From assembly GCA_013306675.1 (NCBI GenBank), contig JABLUY010000218.1, positions 1-61,060 on the forward strand: DNA of 61,060 bases, in the 5' to 3' direction. Positions 47,671 to 57,739 of this stretch are shown here, one piece after another. The notes below the pieces were generated by a model. The model had not been told where the DNA came from, did no database searches, and saw only the letters and a list, made by a program, of their open reading frames with translations. The translations under genes and the position numbers were made by a program. Within the stretch, counting starts at the first letter, position 1; the number at the start of each line of letters is the position of its first letter. The stretch is from Thraustochytrium sp. TN22 (lineage: Eukaryota; Sar; Bigyra; Thraustochytrida; Thraustochytriidae).

Positions 47671-50631
47671 ATGCAAGGGATGCGGCGGCCGTCGTCGAAC
47701 TCCGTGGCCAGCAATCTGGAGCGGCGCCGCAGTAGCCTTGGTCTTGCCGCGCTCGAGGACGGCGACCTTGACCTCGATGAGGATGCGTGGGAGCAGTTCC
47801 CGGACGATTTGGTCAACTTCTTTGATCCACAGCGCTACGAGCTCGTTGCACGCGAAGCACAAGCTTGTATCCACGATCGCCGCCGCCTTGAGGCCATCAC
47901 CCGGCAAATCTCTCGGCAGAAGCGAGCCAAGACCATGGCACGGAACAGAGGCAACCCGGCGCTTCTGGCCAAGCTGCGCATGTCGCTGCGCGTCGCAGAT
48001 GCGCTTCAGACGCTAAAGGTCGACGCCGCGCCGCCCGAAAAGCTGCGACCCGAGCTCCGGGAGCAGCTCTCCCTGGCCGAGCGCATCACAGTGCACCGCG
48101 CACGCAAGGAAAAGTCGCTTCTTTGGCTTGCTCGCAGAATGCCGCTCCAAGACCAGGTCGACGACTCGGACGCACCCGAAAGCGAGCCTTTGCCGACTCG
48201 GCACGTCTCGCGCCATGGCGAGATCGGCCAGTTGACTTCTAGCAGCAGCAGCAGCGGCGGAAGTAGCAAAACTATAGGCAGATCCAGCAGATCCAGGGAG
48301 ACTGGCGACAGCGTCATTGAACGAAGCAGCGGCAGCCAGGACGCACTCGCTGCGGCAGCAGATTCCTGGCTGGAGCACATCTACACAGTGGCCGCAGGCG
48401 CCGATGAGGCAAACTTTAGGTTCGCGCACTGGCTTGCGCAGCGCACGCAGTACGACCTGAGCCCCTTCTCAAGCGAGCGCCTCGAGCGCCTCGAGGCAAG
48501 GAGGGACGGGGACCGAGTCCTGCGGCTCTCGGCCGCGGTTCGCAGCCTTAGTTTGCGTGGGACCCAGCTCGGCGGCACCGAGCTCCTCGCTCGCGCTGTC
48601 GAGCGGACCTGCCTGGTGGAACTCGACCTCTCCTTTTGCGGCCTGCGTGATGATGACCTGACAGCACTGGAGCCTGCTATTGGCCGCCTCGAGCGACTCG
48701 ATCTCTCGAAGAACCGTCTCGACGACCCCCCCGACTGCCTCTCGGGCCTTCTGCGGCGACGTCCATCCGCGCTCCGCGAGCTCGAGCTTCGCGGCAACGA
48801 TCTCGGTCTTGAAGGGGCGCTCTCGGTTCTCGAGGCAATCAGAGCCTGGGGCGACGATGAGGCCCGCCTCGTGCATCTCGGGCTTGCAGCCAATCACATC
48901 GACACCGTCGGCGACGATCGACTTGTGGATTGCTGTCGCGCCTCCGGCCTTAGCCACCTCGATCTCGCACTCAATAGCATCGACATGCCTACTGCCCGAG
49001 CGCTGTTGCGTGAGATGCACCCGGCAGGTAGCCTGCTGGGCATCCACCTCGAGGGCCATGTGGACTTCCATGTTGTTGTTGCTGCCACCGGCGCGCTTTC
49101 CTGCCGGTCAGGCGCCGCGCCTCGTATGAACCACCCTGCCTGCGGGGCGGCTGGTGTTGGGCAGCCGCTCCTGGACCTTGCACCGGCACTGTGCGCTCGT
49201 TCCCTGCCATCCTCGTCCTCGTGCTGGGCCTGCGGCGGCTGGCACCGCTGCCGCGTGCACTTCAGCCATGCGTCAGCTCCGAGCGGCGCCGCAGTCTTTT
49301 TGCACCTGGACTCCAAGGCGGAGCCCGTAAGGATGGAGGCACTACCCAGCCAGCACTCCTGGGTTGCAACTCTCATGCTGGAGCCCGGCTCGCACCGCTA
49401 CTGGTTCTCCGTGGGTGGAGAGACCATTCCGCGGCACGGAGAGCCTCGTGAGGTCTTTTTGCGGCCGCGCGACGGCATGCTCGCACCAGACAGCATTGTC
49501 CCAATCGGCGGTCCCTCCCCGTTTTGTGTGCATGTGCACGATGCGGGCCTCGGCTCACTTCACGAGGCAGACCTCAGCGCGGACTGGGCCCTCGCGCGCC
49601 GGACGAGCGCCGTGCGCGCCCACTTTACGCCGCTCGTGCTGGACCCACCGGCCGAGCTTCAAGGGGAAAACGTGCAACTCGAGGATACAAGTTTTCCCGG
49701 GAGCGAGGACACGGTCTCGGCCTTGCGCCGCGAGTTTGCCGCCCTGCACCGCGACCTCTGCTTTATTCGCGCCCTCCTGGAAGTCGTCGACGCGCCGCTC
49801 GCCGGCGCAGAGCTCTTGGAAATGCTTTTTGCTGCAGCTGCGGGCCGCTACAGCGAGCGTGTAGAGGCCAGCGTTGACTGGGACGACGCAGGCAGCCGCG
49901 GCGAGGCGACCTCGATCAGCCTCGCACGTAGCTTCATGGAGGTAGTCCGGCATGACCTCATGCCTTCGGTGCGCTTCACAGAGGTGGACCCTGCGCCGCT
50001 GCGTACCATGCTGCGTGCCTCGGCAGACCTTGCCAGCGTCGCCTCGAGCCTCGAGGGCCGCCTCAAGACGCACTTTTTGGCGCATGCGACCGGCCGGAAA
50101 GGCGACCTGGAGTTTGGCCCGCTCGTGTCCTGGCTGCAACGCTCCGGGGTGTGCCCGCTGCTCGTGTCGCCGTGGCACGTGCGTATCATTTTCGCGCAGA
50201 CCCTTCCAGCCCGCGCTCTGCATCAAACGTCTGCCAGCGCCATTCCGTGGGCCGCGTTTTTGGAGTGCGTATGCCGCCTGGCGTCCGCCGCGTGGCTCCC
50301 AGGCCGTGCCCTGCGATCACTGCTTGGCGCAGACGACGCGAATCAGGCTGTTCGGACCGCCGGCCGCGCACAGCACGCGCTCGACCAGCGCGCGGACGTC
50401 GCTCAGCTCTTCCGCGCCGATCCTGACCTCGACGTCCCGCCAGCGCGTCGTATGGCGCTCCTGGCAGACCTGCTGGCGACGGAGCTCGAGCTCTCGGGCG
50501 AGAGCATTGGCGACGGCCTCCTGTCGCAGGTCGACCAGCGACTCTCGGCGCTTGGACCCGACGCCGACCCTGCCCAGCTCGCCGCAGAGGCTGTCTTACG
50601 GATTCGCCCCTGGCTCCTCACGCACCAATGA
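47671..50631 (+). CDS. Large protein with LRR ribbon and AMPK-type (CBM48-like) beta domain
   Basis: 986 aa from ATG 47671 (MQGMRRPSSNSVASNLE); the frame reaches 47632 only through a GTG. Residues about 50-160 are helical and basic, then a Ser-rich linker. Residues about 290-450 are ribonuclease-inhibitor-type LRRs: LSLRGTQLGGTELLARAV, LVELDLSFCGLRDDDL, LERLDLSKNRLDDPP, LRELELRGNDLGLEGAL, LVHLGLAANHIDTVG, LSHLDLALNSIDM. At about 545-610, VFLHLDSKAEPVRME then WVATLMLEPGSHRYWFSVGG matches the glycogen-binding E-set fold of CBM48. The C-terminal 350 residues are helical with EF-hand-like spacing but no clear calcium loops. An LRR plus CBM48 combination is unusual; glycogen or storage-glucan scaffolding is a guess. 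Its 3' end converges on APH-1. Confidence 0.65.
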   Translation: MQGMRRPSSNSVASNLERRRSSLGLAALEDGDLDLDEDAWEQFPDDLVNFFDPQRYELVAREAQACIHDRRRLEAITRQISRQKRAKTMARNRGNPALLAKLRMSLRVADALQTLKVDAAPPEKLRPELREQLSLAERITVHRARKEKSLLWLARRMPLQDQVDDSDAPESEPLPTRHVSRHGEIGQLTSSSSSSGGSSKTIGRSSRSRETGDSVIERSSGSQDALAAAADSWLEHIYTVAAGADEANFRFAHWLAQRTQYDLSPFSSERLERLEARRDGDRVLRLSAAVRSLSLRGTQLGGTELLARAVERTCLVELDLSFCGLRDDDLTALEPAIGRLERLDLSKNRLDDPPDCLSGLLRRRPSALRELELRGNDLGLEGALSVLEAIRAWGDDEARLVHLGLAANHIDTVGDDRLVDCCRASGLSHLDLALNSIDMPTARALLREMHPAGSLLGIHLEGHVDFHVVVAATGALSCRSGAAPRMNHPACGAAGVGQPLLDLAPALCARSLPSSSSCWACGGWHRCRVHFSHASAPSGAAVFLHLDSKAEPVRMEALPSQHSWVATLMLEPGSHRYWFSVGGETIPRHGEPREVFLRPRDGMLAPDSIVPIGGPSPFCVHVHDAGLGSLHEADLSADWALARRTSAVRAHFTPLVLDPPAELQGENVQLEDTSFPGSEDTVSALRREFAALHRDLCFIRALLEVVDAPLAGAELLEMLFAAAAGRYSERVEASVDWDDAGSRGEATSISLARSFMEVVRHDLMPSVRFTEVDPAPLRTMLRASADLASVASSLEGRLKTHFLAHATGRKGDLEFGPLVSWLQRSGVCPLLVSPWHVRIIFAQTLPARALHQTSASAIPWAAFLECVCRLASAAWLPGRALRSLLGADDANQAVRTAGRAQHALDQRADVAQLFRADPDLDVPPARRMALLADLLATELELSGESIGDGLLSQVDQRLSALGPDADPAQLAAEAVLRIRPWLLTHQ

Positions 50632-50771
50632 TCACAACAGGATTTTGTACTTTTGCTTGTTGATCTGCGTATCAGGCATAGGGTACACAGGACTCGAACC
50701 GGACGGCGTAGGCCTGCCTGCGCATGGCACGCTCGCTCATGGACAGCTCGCTTTAACGCACCACTGCTAGG
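50632..50771. terminator. 140-bp convergent 3' region
   Basis: The space between the stop codons of two converging genes (LRR-CBM and APH-1). Both polyadenylation sites must lie here or overlap the opposite gene. A GGTTCGAGTCC-like string on the minus strand (about 50692-50703) resembles a tRNA B box, but no tRNA folds around it. Confidence 0.4.
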
Positions 50772-51545
50772 TTAGTCCTCGCGCTGGCCGTAGGCAGGCC
50801 GCTTCGCGACGGCCACGGCAACGCCGATACAGACCAGAACTGCGACACCCTGCAAGGAAATGCCGAGCTGGCAGCCGCCCAGATCCGAGTCGGCGCTGAG
50901 GAGGCTGAGGAGGGAGACCAGCAGGTGCAAGCCGAACACCAGCACCAGGCGCACGAACGAGCCGGCCGCCACGCGCGCGGTACTAGCGCTGCGCGCCTGA
51001 CGCGCGGCGCTGCGCACGCCATCGAGGAGCACAATAGTGAGAGCAATGTGCATGACCTGATAGAGCAGCGAGAGGATGGACGAAGCCACGAAGCCACTAA
51101 TCTTCGGGCACGCGTCCGTGAAGTAGTCGCCGTTCTCCAGGCTGGCCTCGAGCACGCCGCCGTACAAAAGGACTGTGCTCATGATGCCAAAGCCGGAGCC
51201 GAGCGCGATTGCGGACGAAAAGTCATTCAGGATCGACTTGTGGTCGTCCCTGTGCCCAATGAGTTCCTGAATGTGCTTGTCCGCGCGCACGTACAAGAGC
51301 AGCATGCCGAAGCGAAAGACCTCCTGAAAGAAGACGCCCACCACAATCGTCGCAGCGTCCTCCTGCTGGAGGCCCGGAATTGCGTACCAGAACAGGCCTG
51401 CCAGGACCATGGACATGAGGCTGGCGAAGGCCGCCGAGACCGCGAGCAGCACGAGCTGCGACCTCCGCGCCAGCACGCCGAAGAAGAGCGCCGCGGCCGG
51501 TCCGAACGAGAAGACCACCACGCCCACGAACTCCGCGAACCCCAT
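50772..51545 (-). CDS. APH1: Gamma-secretase subunit APH-1
   Basis: 257 aa from ATG 51545 (MGFAEFVGVVVFSFGPA), the same N-terminus position and length as animal APH-1. A seven-helix scaffold of gamma-secretase with presenilin, nicastrin and PEN-2 in endomembranes and plasma membrane. Evidence: hydrophobic segments throughout; the conserved helix-2/3 region FFQEVFRFGMLLLYVRADKH; the helix-4 Gly-rich motif IALGSGFGIMSTVLLYGG (GxxxG equivalent); and the two buried His of helices 5 and 6 (LLYQVMHIALTIVLLDG and VLVFGLHLLVSLL). The cytosolic loop SASTARVAAGS is short. Upstream frame to 51854 is Arg-rich leader. It is divergent from the polyQ coiled-coil gene and its presence implies intramembrane proteolysis in this organism. 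Confidence 0.88.
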   Translation of the reverse strand: MGFAEFVGVVVFSFGPAAALFFGVLARRSQLVLLAVSAAFASLMSMVLAGLFWYAIPGLQQEDAATIVVGVFFQEVFRFGMLLLYVRADKHIQELIGHRDDHKSILNDFSSAIALGSGFGIMSTVLLYGGVLEASLENGDYFTDACPKISGFVASSILSLLYQVMHIALTIVLLDGVRSAARQARSASTARVAAGSFVRLVLVFGLHLLVSLLSLLSADSDLGGCQLGISLQGVAVLVCIGVAVAVAKRPAYGQRED

Positions 51546-52058
51546 CGTGGCCCCCGAGCGGCGCGCGCCGAGCACGCCGGCCTGCTCGTCCGCCTTCGAG
51601 TTGCCGCGCTGGCACGTGCGGCGAGACTGCCTGCGACGCCGCCGCGCGATGCCACGCCGCGCGGCTTCCCTCGCGCGCAGCCGCGCTACACGGCGCGACG
51701 CAGCACAGCGCAGCGCGGCGCAGAGCGGCCTTCGCCCGCCCGCGCCCGCCTGCGCCTGCGCCTGCGCGCCCGCTCGCCCGCCCGGCGCGACTGGACGACG
51801 AGGCGAGGGAGGGAGGGAAGCGGGTCTGCCGCCATGCTTGCGCTCAACAGGCAAAAGGGGCGCGCGCGGCGCGGCGCTGGCGCCTGCCGAGCGCGGCCTC
51901 CACGGCGCGCGCGAGGCGGAGACGGGAAGAGAGGGTTTGGGCCGCCGAAAGCGCGCCTCCCGTGCGAGTTTCCTGGCGCCTGGCCCGCGTACATGGCTTG
52001 GGCGCGGCGCGGCGCCGCGGCGGAAAAGTGCCAGGGTGACCCCTTCTCAGTCTCGACT

Positions 52059-54373
52059 ATGCGGGAGGAGCCCGAGGGAGGGGGGCACGGGAGGGAGAAA
52101 TGCAGCACGAACGGTCATCTTGGCGCGGTTCTCTGCGGCGGGCGTCTTGCTGCGCGGCGAGGGCTTGCAGTGGAGCGCGAGGACGAGCAAACCGTGACGG
52201 ACAACCTGCGAGGCCAGCCGGTGGATAGGCGGCAGAGCGCATGCATGGACGCCGAGGGAGAGGGCCCGGCCGGCGGCAACACGCAGCAGCGCGCCGAGGA
52301 CGAGGTGCTGGAGACGAGCGCGGCCCTCGCCAAGCGCAAGGGCAAGCCGCTCGGAGAGCGCCAGGAGGACCGCGGCGAGCGCTTCCAGGCGAGCGGGAAC
52401 AATGCAGATGAGCAAGAGGAGGTGATCGACCAGGTGCTGGGCCTGATTGGTGGCGGAATGCGCGGCGATGAGGACACGGCCCTCGGGCAAGTGCAGAGCG
52501 CGTTGCAGAGAAGAGACAGGGCGCTCGTGCAGAAAATGACAGCGTACTTTAAAGAGGAGCTGCAGCACCAGGTCCGTGTCCTGCAGAAACAAAATCTGAC
52601 GCTGCAGGGCCGCGCCAAAGAGGCGGAGGAGCAGCGGCGCGCGTGGGAGGCCAGTCTGCGGCGGCGCGACGAGGCGCTCGACGAGGAGCGCCGCGCCCAC
52701 TTCCAGCAGTTGCTGCTCATCAAGGAGCTGCACTTTGGCGCGACGGCTGCCGTGGCTAGCAAGGAAGCGGGGCCGATCGACCTGCAGCGCGTGCGCGCCA
52801 AGGCCTTGCAACAGCTGGGCGCAGCCACCGCGGACGCGGCTCGCGCACTCCTCACGCGAGAGGGCGTCGCGCTGGGCGTCGGCGTGGGCGGCCGCGCACC
52901 GGCTGCGGTGGAGATGGACGTCTCTGCGACCGCACAGGCCGAGTCCGCCGGTACGCTAGGGTCCACGCGGACAACGAGCGAGCTCGAAGCGGATGTGGAG
53001 CTCCTGCGACAGCGACTGCAGCAGTCCACAGAGAAGCAGAGCCGGCTTGCGACGGAGCTCGAGTCGAGGATGCTCTACCTTCGCAATGTGCAGCAGGAGC
53101 GCGACCGGCTCAAGGCAGAGCGCGAGACGCATAGCGCCGCGCTCAACGCCGAGATCGTAGACCTCAAGGAGCAGCTCCTGCAGGCGCGCGCCGAGGCGCA
53201 GGCAGCGTCCGAGGCGGCGGACGACACGGTCGCCACGGAGCTTGCAGAGGCGCTAGCGCAAGCGCAGACCCAGGTTCTGGAGCAGCAGGAGGAGCTGGCC
53301 CAGTACGAGGACGACCTGCGCAGCATGCAGCGCGCCGCGGCCAAGCTGGAAAAGGAAAACCTCAATCTCAAGGAGCTCAGCGAGAAGCTCAACGCGCAGC
53401 TGGTGGAGTCGATGCAGCAGGCACGCACCCACCTCGCCAGGGCCGAGGCACTCGCGTCCAAGAACGAGCGGCTCAAGGCAGAGAACCATCAGATCGCCGG
53501 CGAGGTAGCGGCAGCCCAGCAGCAAGAGGCTCAGGACGCTGCAATGCTGCCCAAGCTCGCGGACAGGGAGACCGAGATGGGCTCGGACGTCCCAGACGAG
53601 GCCTTTGCGCAGCAGCCGCGGCGTGGCCACGCGCAAGGGGCGGTGGGCGTCATCCGCCGCAAGGCGCCCGTGGAGGGCGCACTGCAACAGCAGGAGACGG
53701 CGTCGGTCGCGTCGTCGGGAGGGAGCGGGAGCGAGGACCTCCTAACGCCGCGGCCGCCGACGTCCGTGCCACAAGCCAGGACACCACGCCGGCGGGCGTC
53801 GAGCGTTTCGCGACGCCAGTCCGGTGTGGGGAGCCCAAAGGACGCGCGCCGCGAGGCGTGCGAGACCGTGGTCGGGCCGTCGCTGACCTCGGTCGAGTGC
53901 GGCACGGAGCCGGGCACCTGGCTTCCTGGAGACGAGCATGCCCACATTCTCAAGCGCTCGCAGGTGCTGGAAACAGAGCTGGAAGATGTTTGTTCGCGCG
54001 TGTGCAGGCTTGAACAAGACCTGGACCAGGCCTTGGAGGAGTGCAACTCGGCGTGGGATGCCGCGGAGCGCTTCGAAAAGGAGAAGCTCGAGCTGCTCGC
54101 CGCCCTGCACGAGGAGACGTGCGCACTCGAGGAGGCGCGCGCCGACCTGGCTCACCTCTCACGTGAAGTGGCCGCATTGCGGGGCCCGGCACCACTCGTC
54201 CGCGGCGGAAGTTCGCTGCAGTTGACGCAAGACACGAAGGAAGCCCTTCCGAGGAGACCGTCGCGGGTCATGCTCCGCCGTACCAAAACCTCGGGGTCTC
54301 TGGCGTCTAGCCAACGGACGCTTCCCATCGACGAGGACGAGTTGTCGCTCTCTCGGCAGCATGAGCAGGCACG

Positions 54374-54469
<96 letters not shown>

Positions 54470-55676
54470 AACAGAGGAGAACAAAGATTCACTCGGGACG
54501 ATGCAAAATGAGCGCCTCTCGTCCGCTGCGCCAGCCACGATCGGGTCTCTCACGGCCCTTCTCGCGGCGGAATCCTCAAAACAGAACGCAGTCCGGGCAG
54601 GTACCAAGACGCCACAAGTGCAAGGGCAGCCACATTCGCAGCGGCACGTTGCGTCCTCAGCGGCGCTCCTCAAGCCAGAAAAGCAGGTGAGTAGGTGGTC
54701 CTTCCTTGCCGCGGCGACCACGAACTCGGCCAATGTGGTGAGCAAGATGCGCGAAATGAAGCGCAAGGCGCTCGAGCAGCGCACGGCAAAGCTGCAGAGC
54801 GACGCGAGCCGCGCAGCCGCGCTCGAGCGGGTCGTGCGACAGCTGCGGCACGAGCTGGCGGCCGCCTCTATGAGCGTCACCATGCTCACTGCCGGGGCGA
54901 GAGACCAAGACATGGCGCGATCCGTGCGCCGGGTGCTGCAGATCGGTGCTGCGGTAGTGAGTTGCGAGGATCATGCTGCGGAGGGGAGCGACGCGCTTGG
55001 CAAGGAAACTGCGCACGGGCCACAGTCAATGCTGAGCCTGGGCTTGGACCTTTTGACGCGTCAGAGCGAGACAGATCCGTCCGTCAGCGCCGTCGCGGTG
55101 GAGCACTTCAAGGTGCTCCTCAATTCTACCTCGTCCGGCCTGCACGCGAGTATCCCAAACCCGCGTGAGGTCCTGCACGTACCGCATGAGCTGGTCGCCG
55201 TCGTGGACACCTTGAACCGCATCTCGGTTGCGGCGCACGCGTGGCGCGAGATTCGGAAGCGGCGCGCGACCGTGCGGTGGCAGCTCCTGCGCGCGGAGCT
55301 GGTGCGGCGGCCCTTGGCTGCGCGCGGTGCCTTCATGCGCGCCAAGGTCGAGGCGACGCAGCCGCTCTTGCGGACCATCTCGAAGCTCCTCCGAGGATTG
55401 GATGCCGAGGTGGGCTCGCAGGAGGCCTACTTGGGCAGGCTGGCTCAGCAGACCGTTCTGCTGCGGCGCCTTTTGGTGCAGATGTGCGTGCGTGTCGCGA
55501 CGACCTCGGGCCAGTGCACGCGGCTTCGCGAGTCGGGCCCGATTGTCGATATTTTGTGCGAGCAGGCTGTGCCCGCGGAGCGCGCCATCATCCGCGAGGC
55601 CCGCGAGGAGCTGGAGCGGTCGCTGCTGGCCCGAGCCGGGGTCCATGCAGTGGTGCCCCAAGACGCACCGCGCTGA
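52059..55676 (+). CDS. Large coiled-coil protein with 31-residue polyglutamine tract
   Basis: About 1205 aa from ATG 52059 (MREEPEGGGHGREK); other in-frame ATGs are 51834 and 52245. Coiled coil runs through about residues 150-500 (QRRDRALVQKMTAYFKEEL, QREEELAQYEDDLRSM-like heptads, KLEKENLNLKELSEKLNA) and again about 640-710. A Ser/Arg linker with GVGSPKDARREACE lies between. The polyQ tract at 54378-54470 is 27 CAG, then CAA CAG CAG CAA. The last 330 residues are helical without heptads (HVPHELVAVVDTLNRIS, AWREIRKRRATVRWQLL, LRRLLVQMCVRVAT) and may be a folded domain. This layout fits centrosomal, basal-body or Golgi scaffold proteins, but I cannot name a family. It converges with FBPase with only 123 bp between stops. 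Confidence 0.7.
54378..54470 (+). repeat. CAG repeat encoding 31 Gln
   Basis: 27 uninterrupted CAG codons followed by CAA CAG CAG CAA. Long pure CAG arrays are slippage-prone, so the length probably varies between strains. It is in frame in the coiled-coil gene. Confidence 0.9.
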
Positions 55677-55799
55677 CTCGGAACGTTTTCTAAAGCATGC
55701 TGTCTGTAAAAGTTGTCTTTGGTGATTGGCAGGCTGGTCAACAAAAGGCTCTAGCTAGAAGACGTGAGTTCTCTTCACGTCGGCGGAGTGCGGGCGGTT

Positions 55800-56777
55800 C
55801 TACTCGAGCTTGGCGAACTCCTCCTCGACGAGGGCAAGGTCGCGCTCACCGCCGACGAAGATGGGCACGCGCTCGTGGATGGAGGTGGGCACGACGTCAA
55901 GAATCCGCTGGCCCTTGCCGGCGATGGACTTGCCGCCGGCGTTCTCAATGATCATGGACATGGGGTTGGCCTCGTAGAGCAGGCGCAGCTTGGGCTTGGG
56001 CGCGGCCGGGTACATGAAGATGCCGTTGTAGAGGAGCGTGCGGTGGAGGTCGGAGACCATGGAGCCGACGTAGCGCGCCGAGTAGGACTGGTCCTTGAAG
56101 TTGGCGACGAGCGTCTTGACGGCCTCGTTGAAGTGCTTGCCGTTGCCCTCGTTGATGGAGAAGATCTTCTTGCCGGGCGAGGGGATCTTCATGTCGCGCG
56201 TGGTGAGGAGGAACTCGCCGACCGAAGGGTCGAGCGTGAAGAGGTGCACGCCCGTGCCAAAGGTGAGCACCATCTGCGTGGAGGAGCCGTACATGCAGTA
56301 GAGCGCGGCCTCGAGCTCCTTGCCCGGGCGCAGGGCGTCCTGCACGGTGGGCTCCTCGTCCGGGTTCTCGCGCTTGTAGATGGCGACGATGGAGCCGGTG
56401 GAGACGTTGCAGTCGATGTTGCTGGAGCCGTCGAGCGGGTCGAAGCACACGCAGTACTTGCCCTTGCCGAGGATGATGGGCTCCTCGACCTCCTCGCTGA
56501 CCAGGATGCCGGCCTTGGTGCACATGCGCAGCGCGCTCACGAAGTTGTCGTGCGCCAGGATGTCCAGCTTCTTGACCTCCTCACCCTGCACGTTCACGCT
56601 GCCCTCCATGCCGTACAGGTTCAGGATGCCGGCCTTGCGCACGGCCGTCGACACGGCCTTGCATGCCAGCCCGATCGCGTTCACCAGGATGGAGAAGTCG
56701 CCCGTCGCCTCCTCGTGCGACTGCTGCAGGCTCAGGATGAACCCGGTCAGCGTCACCAGCTCGTGCGCCTGCTCCAT
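55800..56777 (-). CDS. FBP1: Fructose-1,6-bisphosphatase, class I
   Basis: 325 aa from ATG 56777 (MEQAHELVTLTGFILS). Hydrolyses fructose 1,6-bisphosphate to fructose 6-phosphate, the committed step of gluconeogenesis, in the cytosol. Metal and substrate motifs: VQGEEVKKLDILAHDNF (Asp), LVSEEVEEPIIL (Glu pair), CVCFDPLDGSSNIDCNVSTG (DPLDGSSN metal site), YGSSTQMVLTFGTG, ARYVGSMVSDLHRTLLY (substrate) and GIFMYPAAPKPKLRLLYEANP (the FBPase active-site Lys). No transit peptide and no redox-loop Cys insertion of plastid isoforms are seen, so it is the cytosolic type. AMP-site residues at the N-terminus (TLTGF) look conserved. Confidence 0.95.
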   Translation of the reverse strand: MEQAHELVTLTGFILSLQQSHEEATGDFSILVNAIGLACKAVSTAVRKAGILNLYGMEGSVNVQGEEVKKLDILAHDNFVSALRMCTKAGILVSEEVEEPIILGKGKYCVCFDPLDGSSNIDCNVSTGSIVAIYKRENPDEEPTVQDALRPGKELEAALYCMYGSSTQMVLTFGTGVHLFTLDPSVGEFLLTTRDMKIPSPGKKIFSINEGNGKHFNEAVKTLVANFKDQSYSARYVGSMVSDLHRTLLYNGIFMYPAAPKPKLRLLYEANPMSMIIENAGGKSIAGKGQRILDVVPTSIHERVPIFVGGERDLALVEEEFAKLE

Positions 56778-57739
56778 CTTTCTTGCCCTGGCTTGGCTAC
56801 GCCTGCGCGCCCGACAACGACCCGCACGCACGCGGCGCGGACCGGGGAGGGAGAGCGGCGACGGCGGCGGCTCGGCTGGGCGCGGGGCACGGCTCGGGCT
56901 CGCGGTGCGGGATGGTCTGGCTCAGGCTGTGCTGCGAATGCGGATTGGAGCTCGTGCCGTGACACGCAGGCCGCGCGCCGCGGCGAGGATCCGCGGCGCC
57001 GCCTTACGTGCGGCGCGGCGGCCTGCTCGCGCCCCGGGCGCAGGCGCGCGCGTAAGGCGGTCAGGCGCGGGCACCGTGGCGACGCTCAGGAACGAGCAGG
57101 AAGGAGAGGAGGTCCAGGAGGAAGATGGCGGGCGGCGACGCGACCTCGGCGGGGAGCGGCCGCGGTCGAGTCACGCTTCAGGTTGAACTTCTGAAGCGGA
57201 TGATCAGCTTGCGAACGATGGAACTCAAGTCTCAGGCAGGCAGGCAGCCGCCAAAGGAGGCTCTGGCTTGAGCTCGCGAGCGTGTTCTGGTCTACTAACT
57301 TTGTTGCGGAGGTCTACTACACAGTCAGATGAAGGCTCAGAAGTAGCCTGAGGTGATCTTGGGACCGGCCAGGACCTAAGGCAAGCCCCCCTGGCCGCGT
57401 CAGCGAAGCTGCGAGCAGAAGTTTGTGAGGGCCCGCGCGGGGCCCGGCCAAGGGACACCAGGCCCGGTGGTCTCCACTCTCGCAGAATGTCTGAGCGCCG
57501 TGAGAGCCTCACTGGAAGGCCTCGAGGACGAAGACGAACTTGGCGGATGCGGCGCCCACTGGAGTGCTCCGCGAAGAGCGCCAAGGGAGTGAAGCCCGGG
57601 AACTAACTTAGTAAGACTGACTACGACGCGACAGAAGGCCGGCGAGACCGCGATTGGGCACGGCAGCAGTGGTTGGCAATAGTTGGCAATGCTGCACTGG
57701 CAGCTGCTCTCCTTTCGCAAGATGAGATCACTGTCATGG
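56778..57739. other. Intergenic 0.96 kb between FBPase and alkyl-DHAP synthase
   Basis: The FBPase 5' side is very GC-rich (56820-57060). Further on, composition falls and a TTCAGGTTGAACTTCTGAAG element (about 57178) and a CAGGCAGGCAGG run (57233-57246) appear. No gene is found; this also includes the 3' flank of the next gene. Confidence 0.4.

Noticed and set aside
50640-50730. Possible minus-strand tRNA with GGTTCGAGTCC B-box-like string
   Set aside because: The T-stem has two mismatches, and no matching acceptor arm or A box lies at the right distance.
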